Positions 8,427 to 17,011 of a DNA stretch of 64,000 nt are shown in pieces (position 1 is the stretch's first letter; every line of letters begins with the position of its first letter). The notes under the pieces were generated by a model, which was not told the origin of the DNA, searched no databases, and saw only the letters and a list, made by a program, of their open reading frames with translations. The translations under genes and the position numbers were made by a program. Source of the stretch: Mangrovibacterium sp041596335 (GTDB lineage: Bacteria > Bacteroidota > Bacteroidia > Bacteroidales > Prolixibacteraceae); NCBI RefSeq assembly GCF_041596335.1, contig NZ_JBFHIT010000014.1, positions 1 to 64,000 of the forward strand, read 5' to 3'.

Positions 8427-9626
8427 CTATTTCTTATGGGAGTCTATATTTGAATACAGGTCAATGTGTTGGTTGCAGATCGTTACCTCGGAGTATTTTT
8501 GAAAAATCAATTCAAACCCTTTTTCAGCAAGAGACTGTGCTTCTTTCGGATTTAAGTAGAGGAACTCTATTGCTTGATAGATTTCTTCCCATTTCGAGAC
8601 ATCGCACAGTAATCCCAATCGTCCATTATCCAGAACGTAGGGGATCGCTCCTGAGTTTTTACCCGCAATAACAGGAACTTTTCTCGATAAACTTTCCAAG
8701 AGCGTATTTCCGAAGGTTTCCTCCAATGAAGGAGTAACAAATAGCCTAGCCCGATCGATAAAGTCAATTAAATCTTTATGGTTGACTTTCCCATGTAAGC
8801 TTACATTTTTTAAAAGGTTTTCTTGTTTCCATGGTTTCAAATCGCGAGATGAATCATAAAACGGAGGGCCTATTAGATTTAAATGCGCTTTCGGATATTT
8901 ATGTGCAATTTTTTGAAAAGCGTACAACAGTGTTTTAATGTTTTTCCGTTTGTCATTGGACGATGATATGCATAGGATTTCCAAATTTTCAGGGTATTCA
9001 GGTGAGCCCATTCTCATGAAATCGTCTTTAATTGAGTTAGGAATAACTGGCACTTCCCTCTTATATTTCTTTTTAATCAACGATGCAGTATATTGTGAAT
9101 TCGCGATAAAATTAATTTTACGATTGCTAAACACCTGTTTATTCATGATGTAGTTAACGCTCCATGTAATCTTGTTTTTTAAAGACTCCATTTTCCAAAT
9201 GATAGAAGTCCAGTCTCTTACAGTGCAGAATACAGGTATTTTATCAGTAAAGCCGGAAGCGGCATAAGCGTAACAATATGTCCATTGTGCGTGAAGTACG
9301 TCCAGTCCGCTTAAATTATTTGCTAAAACTGGTTTTAGCCTAGTTGCATTTGAGTAATGTCCCCAGATGTATTTCCCAGGGTATGTATCGTAATTTTTTA
9401 CTCCAAATATTTCAATGTTTTTTTCTTTCAGGACAAAGTTTTCAGAAGTGCTTAATGTAAATAACCTCACAAAATGACCTGATTTAAGAAACGATATAAT
9501 TAAGGTGTTAACTGCTGGTGCCGAATTCTCGAAATTATTCTCGGAAATAATTCTTTTATCTATCTCGTTGGAGAAAAATGGTAGAAATGTTCGAATATCC
9601 GAAGGTGCTGCAATTCCTATGTTCAT
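8427..9626 (-). CDS. Family 4 glycosyltransferase
   Basis: A 399-residue GT-B enzyme. The N-terminal half is an acceptor domain (MNIGIAAPSDIRTFLPFFSN). The C-terminal half has the GT4 hallmarks NLEILCISSSNDKRKNIKTLLYAF, HGKVNHKDLIDFIDRARLFVTPSLEETFGNTLLES and VPVIAGKNSGAIPYVL, i.e. the EX7E nucleotide-sugar region. It acts at the cytoplasmic face in repeat-unit assembly. A 231-base gap containing a perfect palindrome precedes it, so it may have its own transcript end or start. Sugar specificity is unknown. Confidence 0.88.
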   Translation of the reverse strand: MNIGIAAPSDIRTFLPFFSNEIDKRIISENNFENSAPAVNTLIISFLKSGHFVRLFTLSTSENFVLKEKNIEIFGVKNYDTYPGKYIWGHYSNATRLKPVLANNLSGLDVLHAQWTYCYAYAASGFTDKIPVFCTVRDWTSIIWKMESLKNKITWSVNYIMNKQVFSNRKINFIANSQYTASLIKKKYKREVPVIPNSIKDDFMRMGSPEYPENLEILCISSSNDKRKNIKTLLYAFQKIAHKYPKAHLNLIGPPFYDSSRDLKPWKQENLLKNVSLHGKVNHKDLIDFIDRARLFVTPSLEETFGNTLLESLSRKVPVIAGKNSGAIPYVLDNGRLGLLCDVSKWEEIYQAIEFLYLNPKEAQSLAEKGFELIFQKYSEVTICNQHIDLYSNIDSHKK

Positions 9627-9777
9627 GTATTGAGTGTCTTTATGGGTATGATTGTTTCGGTTGAATAATAAACCGATGAGACTATTGCATTGATTTAACT
9701 GAATTCGAGATTCAGCTTTTCGACTAAAGTGTTTGGATACGACAAACCCCCAATTGGTTCTACTTTTACTCTATTTG

Positions 9778-9797
9778 TACTCGCCTGCAGGCGAGTA
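9778..9797. repeat. Perfect 20-bp palindrome in polysaccharide cluster
   Basis: The sequence is TACTCGCCTG followed directly by its reverse complement CAGGCGAGTA. It lies between the GT-D-type gene (stop at 9858) and the GT4 gene (start at 9626). As RNA it folds into a stem with a TGCA loop. Neither flank has a good T-run, so a regulatory or REP-like element is as likely as a terminator. Confidence 0.6.
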
Positions 9798-9857
9798 GTT
9801 TGTTTTGTGCTTGCAAGTATGCTAAATTTGATAGAGAGCTATTTTATACCATGCACG

Positions 9858-10823
9858 TCACCAATAGCAAGCTCCTTCTACTTGCTCTGCAGTAGAAGGT
9901 TTTTCTTTTTCATTCGGTTTAATCCAATGTTCGTTCATGAGTCTCGCATAATTGTAGGTCGAATTGTAATTAGGGTCTTCCCATCTGGCTCCTTTTATAC
10001 CAAATAAAAGTTGAAGGCTCCCTCCCAAATGGAAAGCTTTTTTGCCATTTCTTTTCACGTGTGCGGCCAACGGGAACCCATATGCACCGCATCCTAATAA
10101 ACAGATATCGTAGTCGACACTATCGATCGCATTTTTCATGAAATCAAGGGCTTCAAACCAATCATTAAAATGTCCACATTTTCCGCCAATACTTTGTACT
10201 GCGGGAATAACAATTAGATTGAAATTTGGTAGAATACCATTTGGAAAAATTTTGTCTTTAATCTTATATTGTTGTTTTATGGATTCCGCAAACGGATGAA
10301 CGACAAGGACATTTTTGCTTTCTAATGCATGTGTCCATGGTCGATCTGCGAAAAAAGGATTCATTGGCTCTCGTTGGACCTTGATATGATTTTTAGGCAA
10401 GGTCGTTATTAATCTCTCATCTGATTGCCAGCTGCCTAAGATATCAACAAATTTACTGTCCTCTATCATTAGTTCTCCGAACTGTTCGAGTAGTTTTTCA
10501 GTCGGGGGAAAGAAGCCGCTCCATTGCTGCATTTGGTTTAAAATGTTTTTGTTCCACCACCATTCTGGAGTTTCTCCTCGGATAAACTTGAGTATATCTT
10601 TGTTTTTTTGTTTTACTCCAAGATAGTTTAAAACAGCACTTAGTTCAGTAGATCCATATCTGGCAATCATACAAGGCTTGTCTTGCATAAAAGCATTGTA
10701 GATAATGTTTGCTATGGCGTTCGGATTCGTTTCACACTTAGGTTTCTCTTTTTGCTTACGGCCAAATACAGTAATATTGACTTTTCTAAGAGCCTTGAGT
10801 ATAAAAATCGTTGTCTCATTCAT
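9858..10823 (-). CDS. Putative GT-D-fold glycosyltransferase
   Basis: A 321-residue protein. Near the N-terminus CMIARYGSTELSAVL resembles the RxGDGE-type motif of the GT-D (DUF1792) glycosyltransferases. YDICLLGCGAYGFPLAAHVKRNGKKAFHLGGSLQLLFGIKGARW matches the C-terminal Rossmann-like part of such proteins. The motif here is RYGSTE rather than RFGDGE, so the assignment is by similarity and not certain. It belongs to the polysaccharide cluster, between a putative glycosyltransferase and the GT4 gene. An inverted repeat (9874-9882 with 9891-9899) lies inside its 3' end. Start ATG at 10823. Confidence 0.7.
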   Translation of the reverse strand: MNETTIFILKALRKVNITVFGRKQKEKPKCETNPNAIANIIYNAFMQDKPCMIARYGSTELSAVLNYLGVKQKNKDILKFIRGETPEWWWNKNILNQMQQWSGFFPPTEKLLEQFGELMIEDSKFVDILGSWQSDERLITTLPKNHIKVQREPMNPFFADRPWTHALESKNVLVVHPFAESIKQQYKIKDKIFPNGILPNFNLIVIPAVQSIGGKCGHFNDWFEALDFMKNAIDSVDYDICLLGCGAYGFPLAAHVKRNGKKAFHLGGSLQLLFGIKGARWEDPNYNSTYNYARLMNEHWIKPNEKEKPSTAEQVEGACYW

Positions 10824-10969
10824 ACTGAAAATATTATAATGGATTGGAAAGAAAAAAAAATAAGTGAAAGAGTATTGAGTAGTATATTGATACGTTTAGC
10901 GCTGGCATGTGGCTACAGGTAGTTTGATTGAGACTTGAACAGATAGAGTCTGTTTAGTTAAATTTGGCT

Positions 10970-11836
10970 TTATAGATTTTCACGATTTGTTGGGGCATTG
11001 AGAAGTTGTGTGTCCGCTTTAACTTTTATTAGGTCTAGTTGGTGCCGAATTATCTTAGGAATTTTATTAAGCCTATATTTCACTCGGTTCTTAAATGGTT
11101 TTTGGGGAGCGTCTGAAACAAACCCTCGTATGCCATAGTCTATTTCTATCGAATGTCGGTCGAATAGTTCAACAATTGGGTCGTACCATCTCCCTTGAAC
11201 AATACCAGTAAATATATAAGGTATGATTTCAAATTGGTCAATTTTCACAAATTCTCGGCTAACAGCGTAATAGTTTTTTTTCATTATGGCTGACCTAGCT
11301 GATCCAAATTCTTCAAATTCCCACGCATTTTCATAGTCGCGTAGTAAGGCTACTAACTCTGTTTTTCGCCAAAGGGCAGCTTGGCATGACACTCGATAGC
11401 GTTGATGAAGTTTTACTTTATTTAAGTTTTTGAATTCCGATTTTCCATCACTACTAACTGACTGATCGGTGAGATGGATGCATTTGATTTTTGTGTTTTC
11501 ATGCATGAGGTTAACATAGTAGTCAACCAAGCTGTTTTTAACCTTATCTTTCAGAAAGTAATCTTCCTGCATATATAGGACGATGTCATCTTCTATTGAC
11601 TCTAGAGCCCATTTTAAACATTGGCTCCATGTTGCTCTTTTTGTTTTGGGGATGTTGTTTTTATGACAACCTTTTACAGTGCGAATATTTAATCCTGTAA
11701 AGGAGTAGTTTTTGTACTCTGTGTTAAGATAAAGTTTTCCGTTACAATCTGGCCAATAGATAGACCATAACTTGAAGAAAGGATTCCAACAGTCTTCAAA
11801 CTTATCGCATGTATTGATTAAAACTGTGTAACTCAT
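10970..11836 (-). CDS. Putative glycosyltransferase of the polysaccharide cluster
   Basis: A 288-residue soluble protein. It begins YTVLINTCDKFEDCWNPFFK and contains ATWSQCLKWALESIEDDIVLYMQEDYFL, a layout like GT-A enzymes where an acidic DxD-like motif (here QEDYF) follows a buried strand. Later HLTDQSV and the aromatic-rich C-terminal half have no motif I can name. Its ATG overlaps the stop codon of the upstream gene as TAATG, so the two are translationally coupled. Role in sugar transfer is inferred mainly from fold-like motifs and neighbours. Confidence 0.6.
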   Translation of the reverse strand: MSYTVLINTCDKFEDCWNPFFKLWSIYWPDCNGKLYLNTEYKNYSFTGLNIRTVKGCHKNNIPKTKRATWSQCLKWALESIEDDIVLYMQEDYFLKDKVKNSLVDYYVNLMHENTKIKCIHLTDQSVSSDGKSEFKNLNKVKLHQRYRVSCQAALWRKTELVALLRDYENAWEFEEFGSARSAIMKKNYYAVSREFVKIDQFEIIPYIFTGIVQGRWYDPIVELFDRHSIEIDYGIRGFVSDAPQKPFKNRVKYRLNKIPKIIRHQLDLIKVKADTQLLNAPTNRENL

Positions 11837-12702
11837 TAGCGTTTTGATAATAATTTTTTGAACCTGATTAGTGCTTGCTGGCCGATCAAGACTTCAATAA
11901 ATACCCTAATTTTCCGTGTAAGCTTATTTTCATGAATAAAGCCCCTTAATAGCGGTGGAGCGGATAATACTTTACACCAAGCAACTCCATCACCTTTATC
12001 ACGGAGAGCCAAAATTGGATAACGGAAATAGTATTTTGTATTTTCTTGGCCATGTTCTAGGGCTGAAAAATTGTATTTTTTAGCAAGTAGGGAAAATAAA
12101 CTCTGGTCATGGCGATGCTCAATAAATTCAGGAAAATTTGAAGACTTCGATGGCGAATCATCAATGAGGTTGAAATTGTTCCTTATGGCATTGAGCCATT
12201 CGAAAAGTATTTTCTCGGAAGTGTTTGTTTTTTTTACAATAAATGATCCTGCCCAAAATTGAGGGGTATTTGTAATATTGGGTTTGTTCCGGAAATTGAA
12301 ATAATCAAAAGTGTCGCCTTTTGTCCATCTCTTTTCTGGGAATCCAAGCATTTTAAAAGCTAAGAAATCTGAAGTGTCATTATTTGCCAGATCAAAATAT
12401 TGGCTTAATCGTTCTCTGCCTTCAGCATTTAAATGGCATCCAATGTCGGAGTATTGGATGATATCTCCGTATTCCATTTTGGAAAATGACTGAATTAGTA
12501 TTTGGGGTTTCCAAGACCAATAGCCATATCCTCTTAGAGGTAATTGTTGGCTGAATTCATCAATGAATTCTTGGTCCAACAACGTTTCATTGTAGATATG
12601 AATTTGGTCATAAAACTTCATGTCTAAAGCTTGGCGCTTGAATCTTTCCACTGGGAAGGCCATTCGACCATCAGCGAACGCACAGAGGAGCTTTCTATAC
12701 AT
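11836..12702 (-). CDS. Putative capsular glycosyltransferase (GT32-like)
   Basis: A 288-residue protein if started at the ATG at 12702 (MYRKLLCAFADGRMAF); the frame is open further upstream to 12846, but that part overlaps the flippase gene. The chosen start overlaps the flippase stop by 8 bases, normal for coupling. Motifs: RGYGYWSWKPQILIQSF, then GDIIQYSDIGCHLN (acidic motif as in GT32/capsular transferases), FWAGSFIVKK and HRHDQSLFSLLAKKY. Such proteins are frequent in O-antigen and capsule clusters. Specificity unknown. Confidence 0.65.
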   Translation of the reverse strand: MYRKLLCAFADGRMAFPVERFKRQALDMKFYDQIHIYNETLLDQEFIDEFSQQLPLRGYGYWSWKPQILIQSFSKMEYGDIIQYSDIGCHLNAEGRERLSQYFDLANNDTSDFLAFKMLGFPEKRWTKGDTFDYFNFRNKPNITNTPQFWAGSFIVKKTNTSEKILFEWLNAIRNNFNLIDDSPSKSSNFPEFIEHRHDQSLFSLLAKKYNFSALEHGQENTKYYFRYPILALRDKGDGVAWCKVLSAPPLLRGFIHENKLTRKIRVFIEVLIGQQALIRFKKLLSKR

Positions 12703-14254
12703 ACACTTTCTTTTTACAAGGATTGAAAAGTCGGAGCTTTGATGTAATAGATTTAAAAAGATGGATCGCCATTGTTTTTTCTTCTTTATCAAATCCGACC
12801 GTCCATAAGCATACTGCAAAAGTAACGGTAGAAGACATAAAGACACAGATTAATCTTGCTGTACTATTACGTATGAAAAATTCAGGTATATATGAAAACA
12901 GAAGCATCATGAATAACACGAATAGAGGTCGGTAGACTATTTTTCTAAGAAAAATAAGTACCGGAAAGTTGTAATTCTTCTTTGCAAAGACTAGTGTGAC
13001 AATAGAAGTTGCTACTGTATGGATACCTAATACGATGTATGAGAAATACACTGGATAACCCGATGTAAATAGAATATAGATAGCTAGTAATGGAACAAAG
13101 TTTAGTATCGATGTAACAATTTTGTATTTCTTAATGTCGCCATGGGCAGAAAGAGAAGACGAAACAGGCAAAACAGAATATCCAATGATTGTATTTATCA
13201 TCAATAAGCGGCAGAATAGAGTTGCAAATAATGGAACATCTTTTAACCACAGTTTTAAAATGAATGGCATCTCAATCCATATCGGTACAAATATAAAAAG
13301 CATCAGCAGTAATGAGATCTTACTTCCTAATATCGTAGCTCTAACCATTCCATCTCTATTCCCAGCTCCCTCATTTTTTGCAATAACAGGATTTATTGCT
13401 TTCATCATTGTGGTGGTAAGAGCGTTTAGTTGGCCTGTGATTTGATTAGCAATACCCTGAGCCGTATTCGCAATTACTCCAAAAAAGTTATTAATTATAA
13501 TTCCTTGCCCATAGTTTAAAAGCATATTACTTGCAGCTCCGAGTAAATTCCAACTTGCGAATGAAGTCATCTCTTTCATCAACCCATTCTGCCAATAGGT
13601 TTTCGGATCGATGACGCATTCGCTATATTTCCGGTGGCAGTAGACACGCATTGCGGTAAGGACAATTAGCGGAATTCCAGCCATGAGCATACCATACAAC
13701 ACGAGTTTGTCGCCTGCATACTGTACTATGATTAGAGCCACTCCTAAGTTTAATAGCGATTGAATTACGCCAACTATTGAATAGTATAGCATGTTCTCGT
13801 GTGCGTTCAGAACAGCCTCGTAAGGCACACTTATGACAGTGAAAAGTGTGCTGATGATTAAGGAGGCGTATATAACTTTTGCTGCGTATATACGTTCGTT
13901 AGGGATGTTGAGCACACCGTTAAAGAAAACGTATCCTGCTGTAACCAAAATCGCCCCTATTATCAAGGCGATTAAAAAGTGTAACGCCATACTTACATTA
14001 AAGATTTGTTTTTGCTTTAGTATGTCTCCATTCCCTTCGTAAAAAGACATAAAGCGCTGTGTAGCGCTCGACATGGCGGCATGTAGGAAGCCTAGCATCG
14101 CAATAGCTCCTCCCACTACGTTGAAAATTCCAAAATCTGAGGCTCCAAGTGCGTTTAAGACTAAACGAGTTGTATACAGCGATATAAACATGGTGATCCC
14201 CATTTTGGCATAGAGAAAACCAGTGTTCTTGATGACACGATTAGCAACGCTCAT
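12695..14254 (-). CDS. wzx: Wzx-type polysaccharide flippase
   Basis: A 519-residue polytopic membrane protein with about 12-14 hydrophobic helices. It starts MSVANRVIKNTGFLYAKMGITMF and has the polysaccharide-transporter pattern LVLNALGASDFGIFNVVGG. It belongs to the MOP (multidrug/oligosaccharidyl-lipid/polysaccharide) superfamily and would flip undecaprenyl-linked repeat units across the cytoplasmic membrane. As the first gene of the minus-strand polysaccharide cluster it probably follows the cluster promoter, in the 300 bases upstream. The symbol reflects function by family, not a proven ortholog. Confidence 0.85.
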   Translation of the reverse strand: MSVANRVIKNTGFLYAKMGITMFISLYTTRLVLNALGASDFGIFNVVGGAIAMLGFLHAAMSSATQRFMSFYEGNGDILKQKQIFNVSMALHFLIALIIGAILVTAGYVFFNGVLNIPNERIYAAKVIYASLIISTLFTVISVPYEAVLNAHENMLYYSIVGVIQSLLNLGVALIIVQYAGDKLVLYGMLMAGIPLIVLTAMRVYCHRKYSECVIDPKTYWQNGLMKEMTSFASWNLLGAASNMLLNYGQGIIINNFFGVIANTAQGIANQITGQLNALTTTMMKAINPVIAKNEGAGNRDGMVRATILGSKISLLLMLFIFVPIWIEMPFILKLWLKDVPLFATLFCRLLMINTIIGYSVLPVSSSLSAHGDIKKYKIVTSILNFVPLLAIYILFTSGYPVYFSYIVLGIHTVATSIVTLVFAKKNYNFPVLIFLRKIVYRPLFVLFMMLLFSYIPEFFIRNSTARLICVFMSSTVTFAVCLWTVGFDKEEKTMAIHLFKSITSKLRLFNPCKKKVYV

Positions 14255-14555
14255 AAATTAGAATGGTGGAATATCTTTATCGACCTCTGTTAATCGGAGG
14301 CGAAAACTTTAGAGAAATAATTTGTTGGGTCTTTACGGCTTCGCCGATTCGGTTACATGATGACCGAAGCTTTGATGGGGAATATTTCAGCTAGAAATGG
14401 TTTTAACCGCACGTTTGATATTTGTAAATATACGGTAATCGAACTGGAAAAGCGATAATTAAAATGAAAAATAACGCATTTTTTGCGAAAAAAGCGGTAA
14501 CCGAGTGGTGAATTTATTTGGTATTTTACTGAAAAACAGATAAAAAGGTGCAATG
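14255..14555. other. Intergenic region upstream of the polysaccharide cluster
   Basis: These 301 bases lie between the second gldK-like gene and the flippase, both on the minus strand. They likely contain the end of the gldK2 transcript and the promoter of the polysaccharide cluster. A short inverted repeat TTCGGT/ACCGAA (14348-14353 and 14363-14368) is present. No strong terminator, promoter box or gene is evident; a 66-codon minus ORF here looks spurious. Confidence 0.5.
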
Positions 14556-15905
14556 TTATTTTTGTTGTTTAAATTCATCCATAAAGGAAGTTTTTACACA
14601 GCGGAACCCGATATATGACTTTGCTGAGTCTTGGTACTCGTAACTACGGGTACCATTGCGCAGGAAATAGCCAATATCTTTCCACGATCCGCCGCGGATC
14701 ACTTTTCGTTTCATGATTGGTGAATCATCAGGGCGAGCGTTGTATTGGACATTGGGGTTAAAATCGCCCATAAATTCGTAGCTCGATTCGTGAAAGGCCG
14801 TACTGGTCCATTCGGCGACGTTGCCAGCCATATCAAAAAGGCGTTTGTTATTTGGCGAGTAGCTGCCAACAGGCATTGTGGTCGCTGACTGGTTACTATC
14901 CGCTACATAATTTCCCCTTCTGGGTTTAAAGTTCGCGACGAAACAACCCATTTGGTTCCGGATGTAGTAGCCCCCCCAAGGGTAAAGGGTTCTCTCTTCA
15001 CCACCACGGGCTGCGTACTCCCATTCAACTTCTGTCGGTAGTCGGTAGTCGAAAACATCTACGCTATTCATTTGGCGTTGGTAATCGTTGTAAAGTTTGG
15101 TTCTCCAATTGCAGAATGCCTCGGCTTGTTTCCAGGTTACTCCAACAAGCGGATAGTCATCGAATCCAACGTGCCAAAAATATTTTTGAGTCATCGGGTC
15201 GTTATACGAGTATGTAAAATCGCGCACCCAGCATAAGGTGTCGGGGTAAACAGGCGTGGACTCTCGAAAAACAAATGACTTTCGGTTTTGAATTGGGCTG
15301 ACGTTGCCGTCAATATCGGTTACTGTTCCCTCATAGGATTGAGTCTCGAAATTGTATTTATTCTGACTTTTTGCTGCCTGTTTGTAATCGACCCATTCGT
15401 AGTTGAAGATTAGTTTCCGGCTGTCGATTGCCCGTTCATAGAAAACTCTGTTGTCAGCATCAAGATATAGCACCTGCAGAGCTTCCTTAAAATCCGGATT
15501 ATCCCATTCAATCGGATCTTCCCAGTTTAATCGAGGGTGTCGCAGCGGTTCACCATATTCGTTTTCAGTCCGCATGAATTCCGGAAATTGTTCGGCCAGC
15601 AGGTTGCGCGCAATTGAATCGCGAACCCAATAGACAAACTGGCGATACTCGTTATTGGTAATCTCAGTTTCATCCATCCAGAAAGCATCTACCGAAACGC
15701 GTTTGGCGGGAGTCGCTTCCTGTTGAATTTCATCGTCGGGACCAATGACTACTGATCCACGATCAATATACGACATACCAAACGGAGCAGGCTCGAAATA
15801 CGGCTTAACCTGATCGGTGGATGCGTATTGAGCCAGTTCGTTTTTGTCGCAGGCACTAACTATTGCGAGAATGCAAAATATGGAAATGTAACGATGTACT
15901 TTCAT
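14556..15905 (-). CDS. Second GldK/PorK-like T9SS lipoprotein
   Basis: A 449-residue lipoprotein: the signal peptide ends in AIVSAC, a lipobox with the Cys at residue 19. The body is the formylglycine-generating-enzyme/sulfatase-modifying (SUMF1-like) fold: DRGSVVIGPDDE, VDAFWMDETEITNNEYRQF, GVTWKQAEAFCNWR, RLPTEVEWEYAARGG, MAGNVAEWT and KVIRGGSWKDI. It is strikingly similar to GldK at 19621-20961 throughout, so it is a paralog, possibly filling the role of GldJ. GldK/PorK forms periplasmic rings with GldN/PorN at the outer membrane. It lies 115 bases downstream of gldN, separated by a strong hairpin, so its level may differ from the rest of the operon. Confidence 0.85.
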   Translation of the reverse strand: MKVHRYISIFCILAIVSACDKNELAQYASTDQVKPYFEPAPFGMSYIDRGSVVIGPDDEIQQEATPAKRVSVDAFWMDETEITNNEYRQFVYWVRDSIARNLLAEQFPEFMRTENEYGEPLRHPRLNWEDPIEWDNPDFKEALQVLYLDADNRVFYERAIDSRKLIFNYEWVDYKQAAKSQNKYNFETQSYEGTVTDIDGNVSPIQNRKSFVFRESTPVYPDTLCWVRDFTYSYNDPMTQKYFWHVGFDDYPLVGVTWKQAEAFCNWRTKLYNDYQRQMNSVDVFDYRLPTEVEWEYAARGGEERTLYPWGGYYIRNQMGCFVANFKPRRGNYVADSNQSATTMPVGSYSPNNKRLFDMAGNVAEWTSTAFHESSYEFMGDFNPNVQYNARPDDSPIMKRKVIRGGSWKDIGYFLRNGTRSYEYQDSAKSYIGFRCVKTSFMDEFKQQK

Positions 15906-15966
15906 GGTGTAACCTGCACATGCAGTTTGAAGACGGTGCTGTCAGGATGTTATTGTTTATTTTCGC

Positions 15967-16005
15967 ACAAAAGCCTTCTGAGGAATTTTCTCATAAGGCT
16001 TTTGT
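15967..16005 (-). terminator. Hairpin between gldN and the second gldK-like gene
   Basis: ACAAAAGCCTT (15967-15977) and AAGGCTTTTGT (15995-16005) form a perfect 11-bp stem, with inner TGAG/CTCA extending the fold. On the minus strand it ends in only four Ts, so it may be a leaky terminator or a processing signal rather than a full stop. Confidence 0.5.
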
Positions 16006-16020
16006 TGATTGGGAATAGGA

Positions 16021-16875
16021 TTAATATTCCCAAAGATCTTGTTCGTAGTTGAAGATTTCTTGCTCTACCTTTTTCGATTCAAGCATTGCTTCTCTTCCGG
16101 AAAGGTATTGGCTGATTGCCCGGTCGTTATATACGTTACTTTCCTTGACGACATAACTGTTGAAGCGGCGTTTGATAAATAGGTCGTCGAAAGACATTGT
16201 ATGTGTCGTGCTGCGGGTGTTCAGAACAGCGCTTGAAGCCAACAACTCACGGGCTTCGGGATAGTAGATCCAAAACACCTGCCGACGTTGTACATTTTCG
16301 CGGTTGATATCCTCGTCACGATAATATTCCTGAATCGGGCAGATTCCAATAATTCGGACATTCATAGTTGAAGTCTGTTTGTCGAAGAACCACTCTTCTT
16401 TTACCATGATCTGCTTCACTTCTTCGCCACGAACTTCTCCGGCAATCACCCGATCCTCAAATTCTCCGGTTTCAAGATTTCGAACGCGGCGTGTGCGAGT
16501 TGTAGCCCCAAAAGCTTCTTTCACCTGCTCAAATGTGAGAGGTATTTTGAATTCATCATCTGTACGGGCATCATAGGCAGTCAGCAGACCGTCTTCAATC
16601 GCTTTTAGCATAAGATTGGTTAAGCTGTTCCGTCCGTTTGTTTCTACGGTAGGGAAGTAAAGAGTTTGGTTCATCTTCTCACGCAAATCAATGATGCGCC
16701 ATATCTTTTTCGACCACATGACATCAGCTTCGCGAACATACGGAAACTGCATGGGTTTCTTTTTGCTGATATCGACCCGTTGAAATGCCCCGTCTACAAT
16801 TTGTGCCTGCGAAGCTGTGCCAGAGAAGCATAACGCACAAATTATCAATCCGATTGCTACTGTTAGCTTTTTCAT
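16021..16875 (-). CDS. gldN: GldN/PorN, type IX secretion/gliding protein
   Basis: A 284-residue exported protein. The ATG at 16875 begins MKKLTVAIGLIICALCF with signal cleavage expected after ASQAQ; the frame is open to a TTG three codons earlier. The body carries the GldN signature: ADVMWSKKIWRIIDLREKMN, LYFPTVETNGRNSLTNLMLKAIEDGLLTAYD, VKEEWFFDKQTSTMNVRIIGICPI and RRQVFWIYYPEARELL. In the known system GldN/PorN binds GldK/PorK in a ring under the outer membrane and contacts the GldM periplasmic shaft. It follows gldM after a 136-base gap packed with hairpins. Confidence 0.95.
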   Translation of the reverse strand: MKKLTVAIGLIICALCFSGTASQAQIVDGAFQRVDISKKKPMQFPYVREADVMWSKKIWRIIDLREKMNQTLYFPTVETNGRNSLTNLMLKAIEDGLLTAYDARTDDEFKIPLTFEQVKEAFGATTRTRRVRNLETGEFEDRVIAGEVRGEEVKQIMVKEEWFFDKQTSTMNVRIIGICPIQEYYRDEDINRENVQRRQVFWIYYPEARELLASSAVLNTRSTTHTMSFDDLFIKRRFNSYVVKESNVYNDRAISQYLSGREAMLESKKVEQEIFNYEQDLWEY

Positions 16876-16899
16876 TTCTTTCAATTTATAATTTCATTT

Positions 16900-17003
16900 C
16901 CCGTACAACGGGGGAACTTCAATGGCTTTAGCCCGTGAAGTTTTTCATTTTTTTAATTTGTTGTACCCTGCCGCATCAGCTATGATAGCCGCTTTCGGCA
17001 GGG
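16900..17003. repeat. Hairpin cluster between gldM and gldN
   Basis: Three inverted repeats lie in the gldM-gldN gap. They are CCCGT/ACGGG (16900-16904, 16908-16912), AACTTCA/TGAAGTT (16915-16921, 16936-16942) enclosing GGCTTTAGCC, and CCCTGCCG/CGGCAGGG (16966-16973, 16996-17003) enclosing GCTATGATAGC. The GGCTTTAGCCCG motif resembles REP/BIME-type repeats of Bacteroidota. They may stabilise or process the mRNA between the two genes. Confidence 0.6.
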
Positions 17004-17011
17004 ATATTTTC

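Noticed and set aside
9874..9902. Inverted repeat with T-run as a true plus-strand terminator
   Set aside because: It lies inside the coding end of the GT-D-type gene and no plus-strand gene precedes it; kept only as a weak note.
12703..12846. N-terminal extension of the GT32-like gene
   Set aside because: It overlaps the flippase coding end by about 150 bases; the ATG at 12702 gives normal 8-base coupling.
14353..14553. 66-codon minus-strand ORF between gldK2 and wzx
   Set aside because: AT-rich chance translation, no start signal and no family resemblance.
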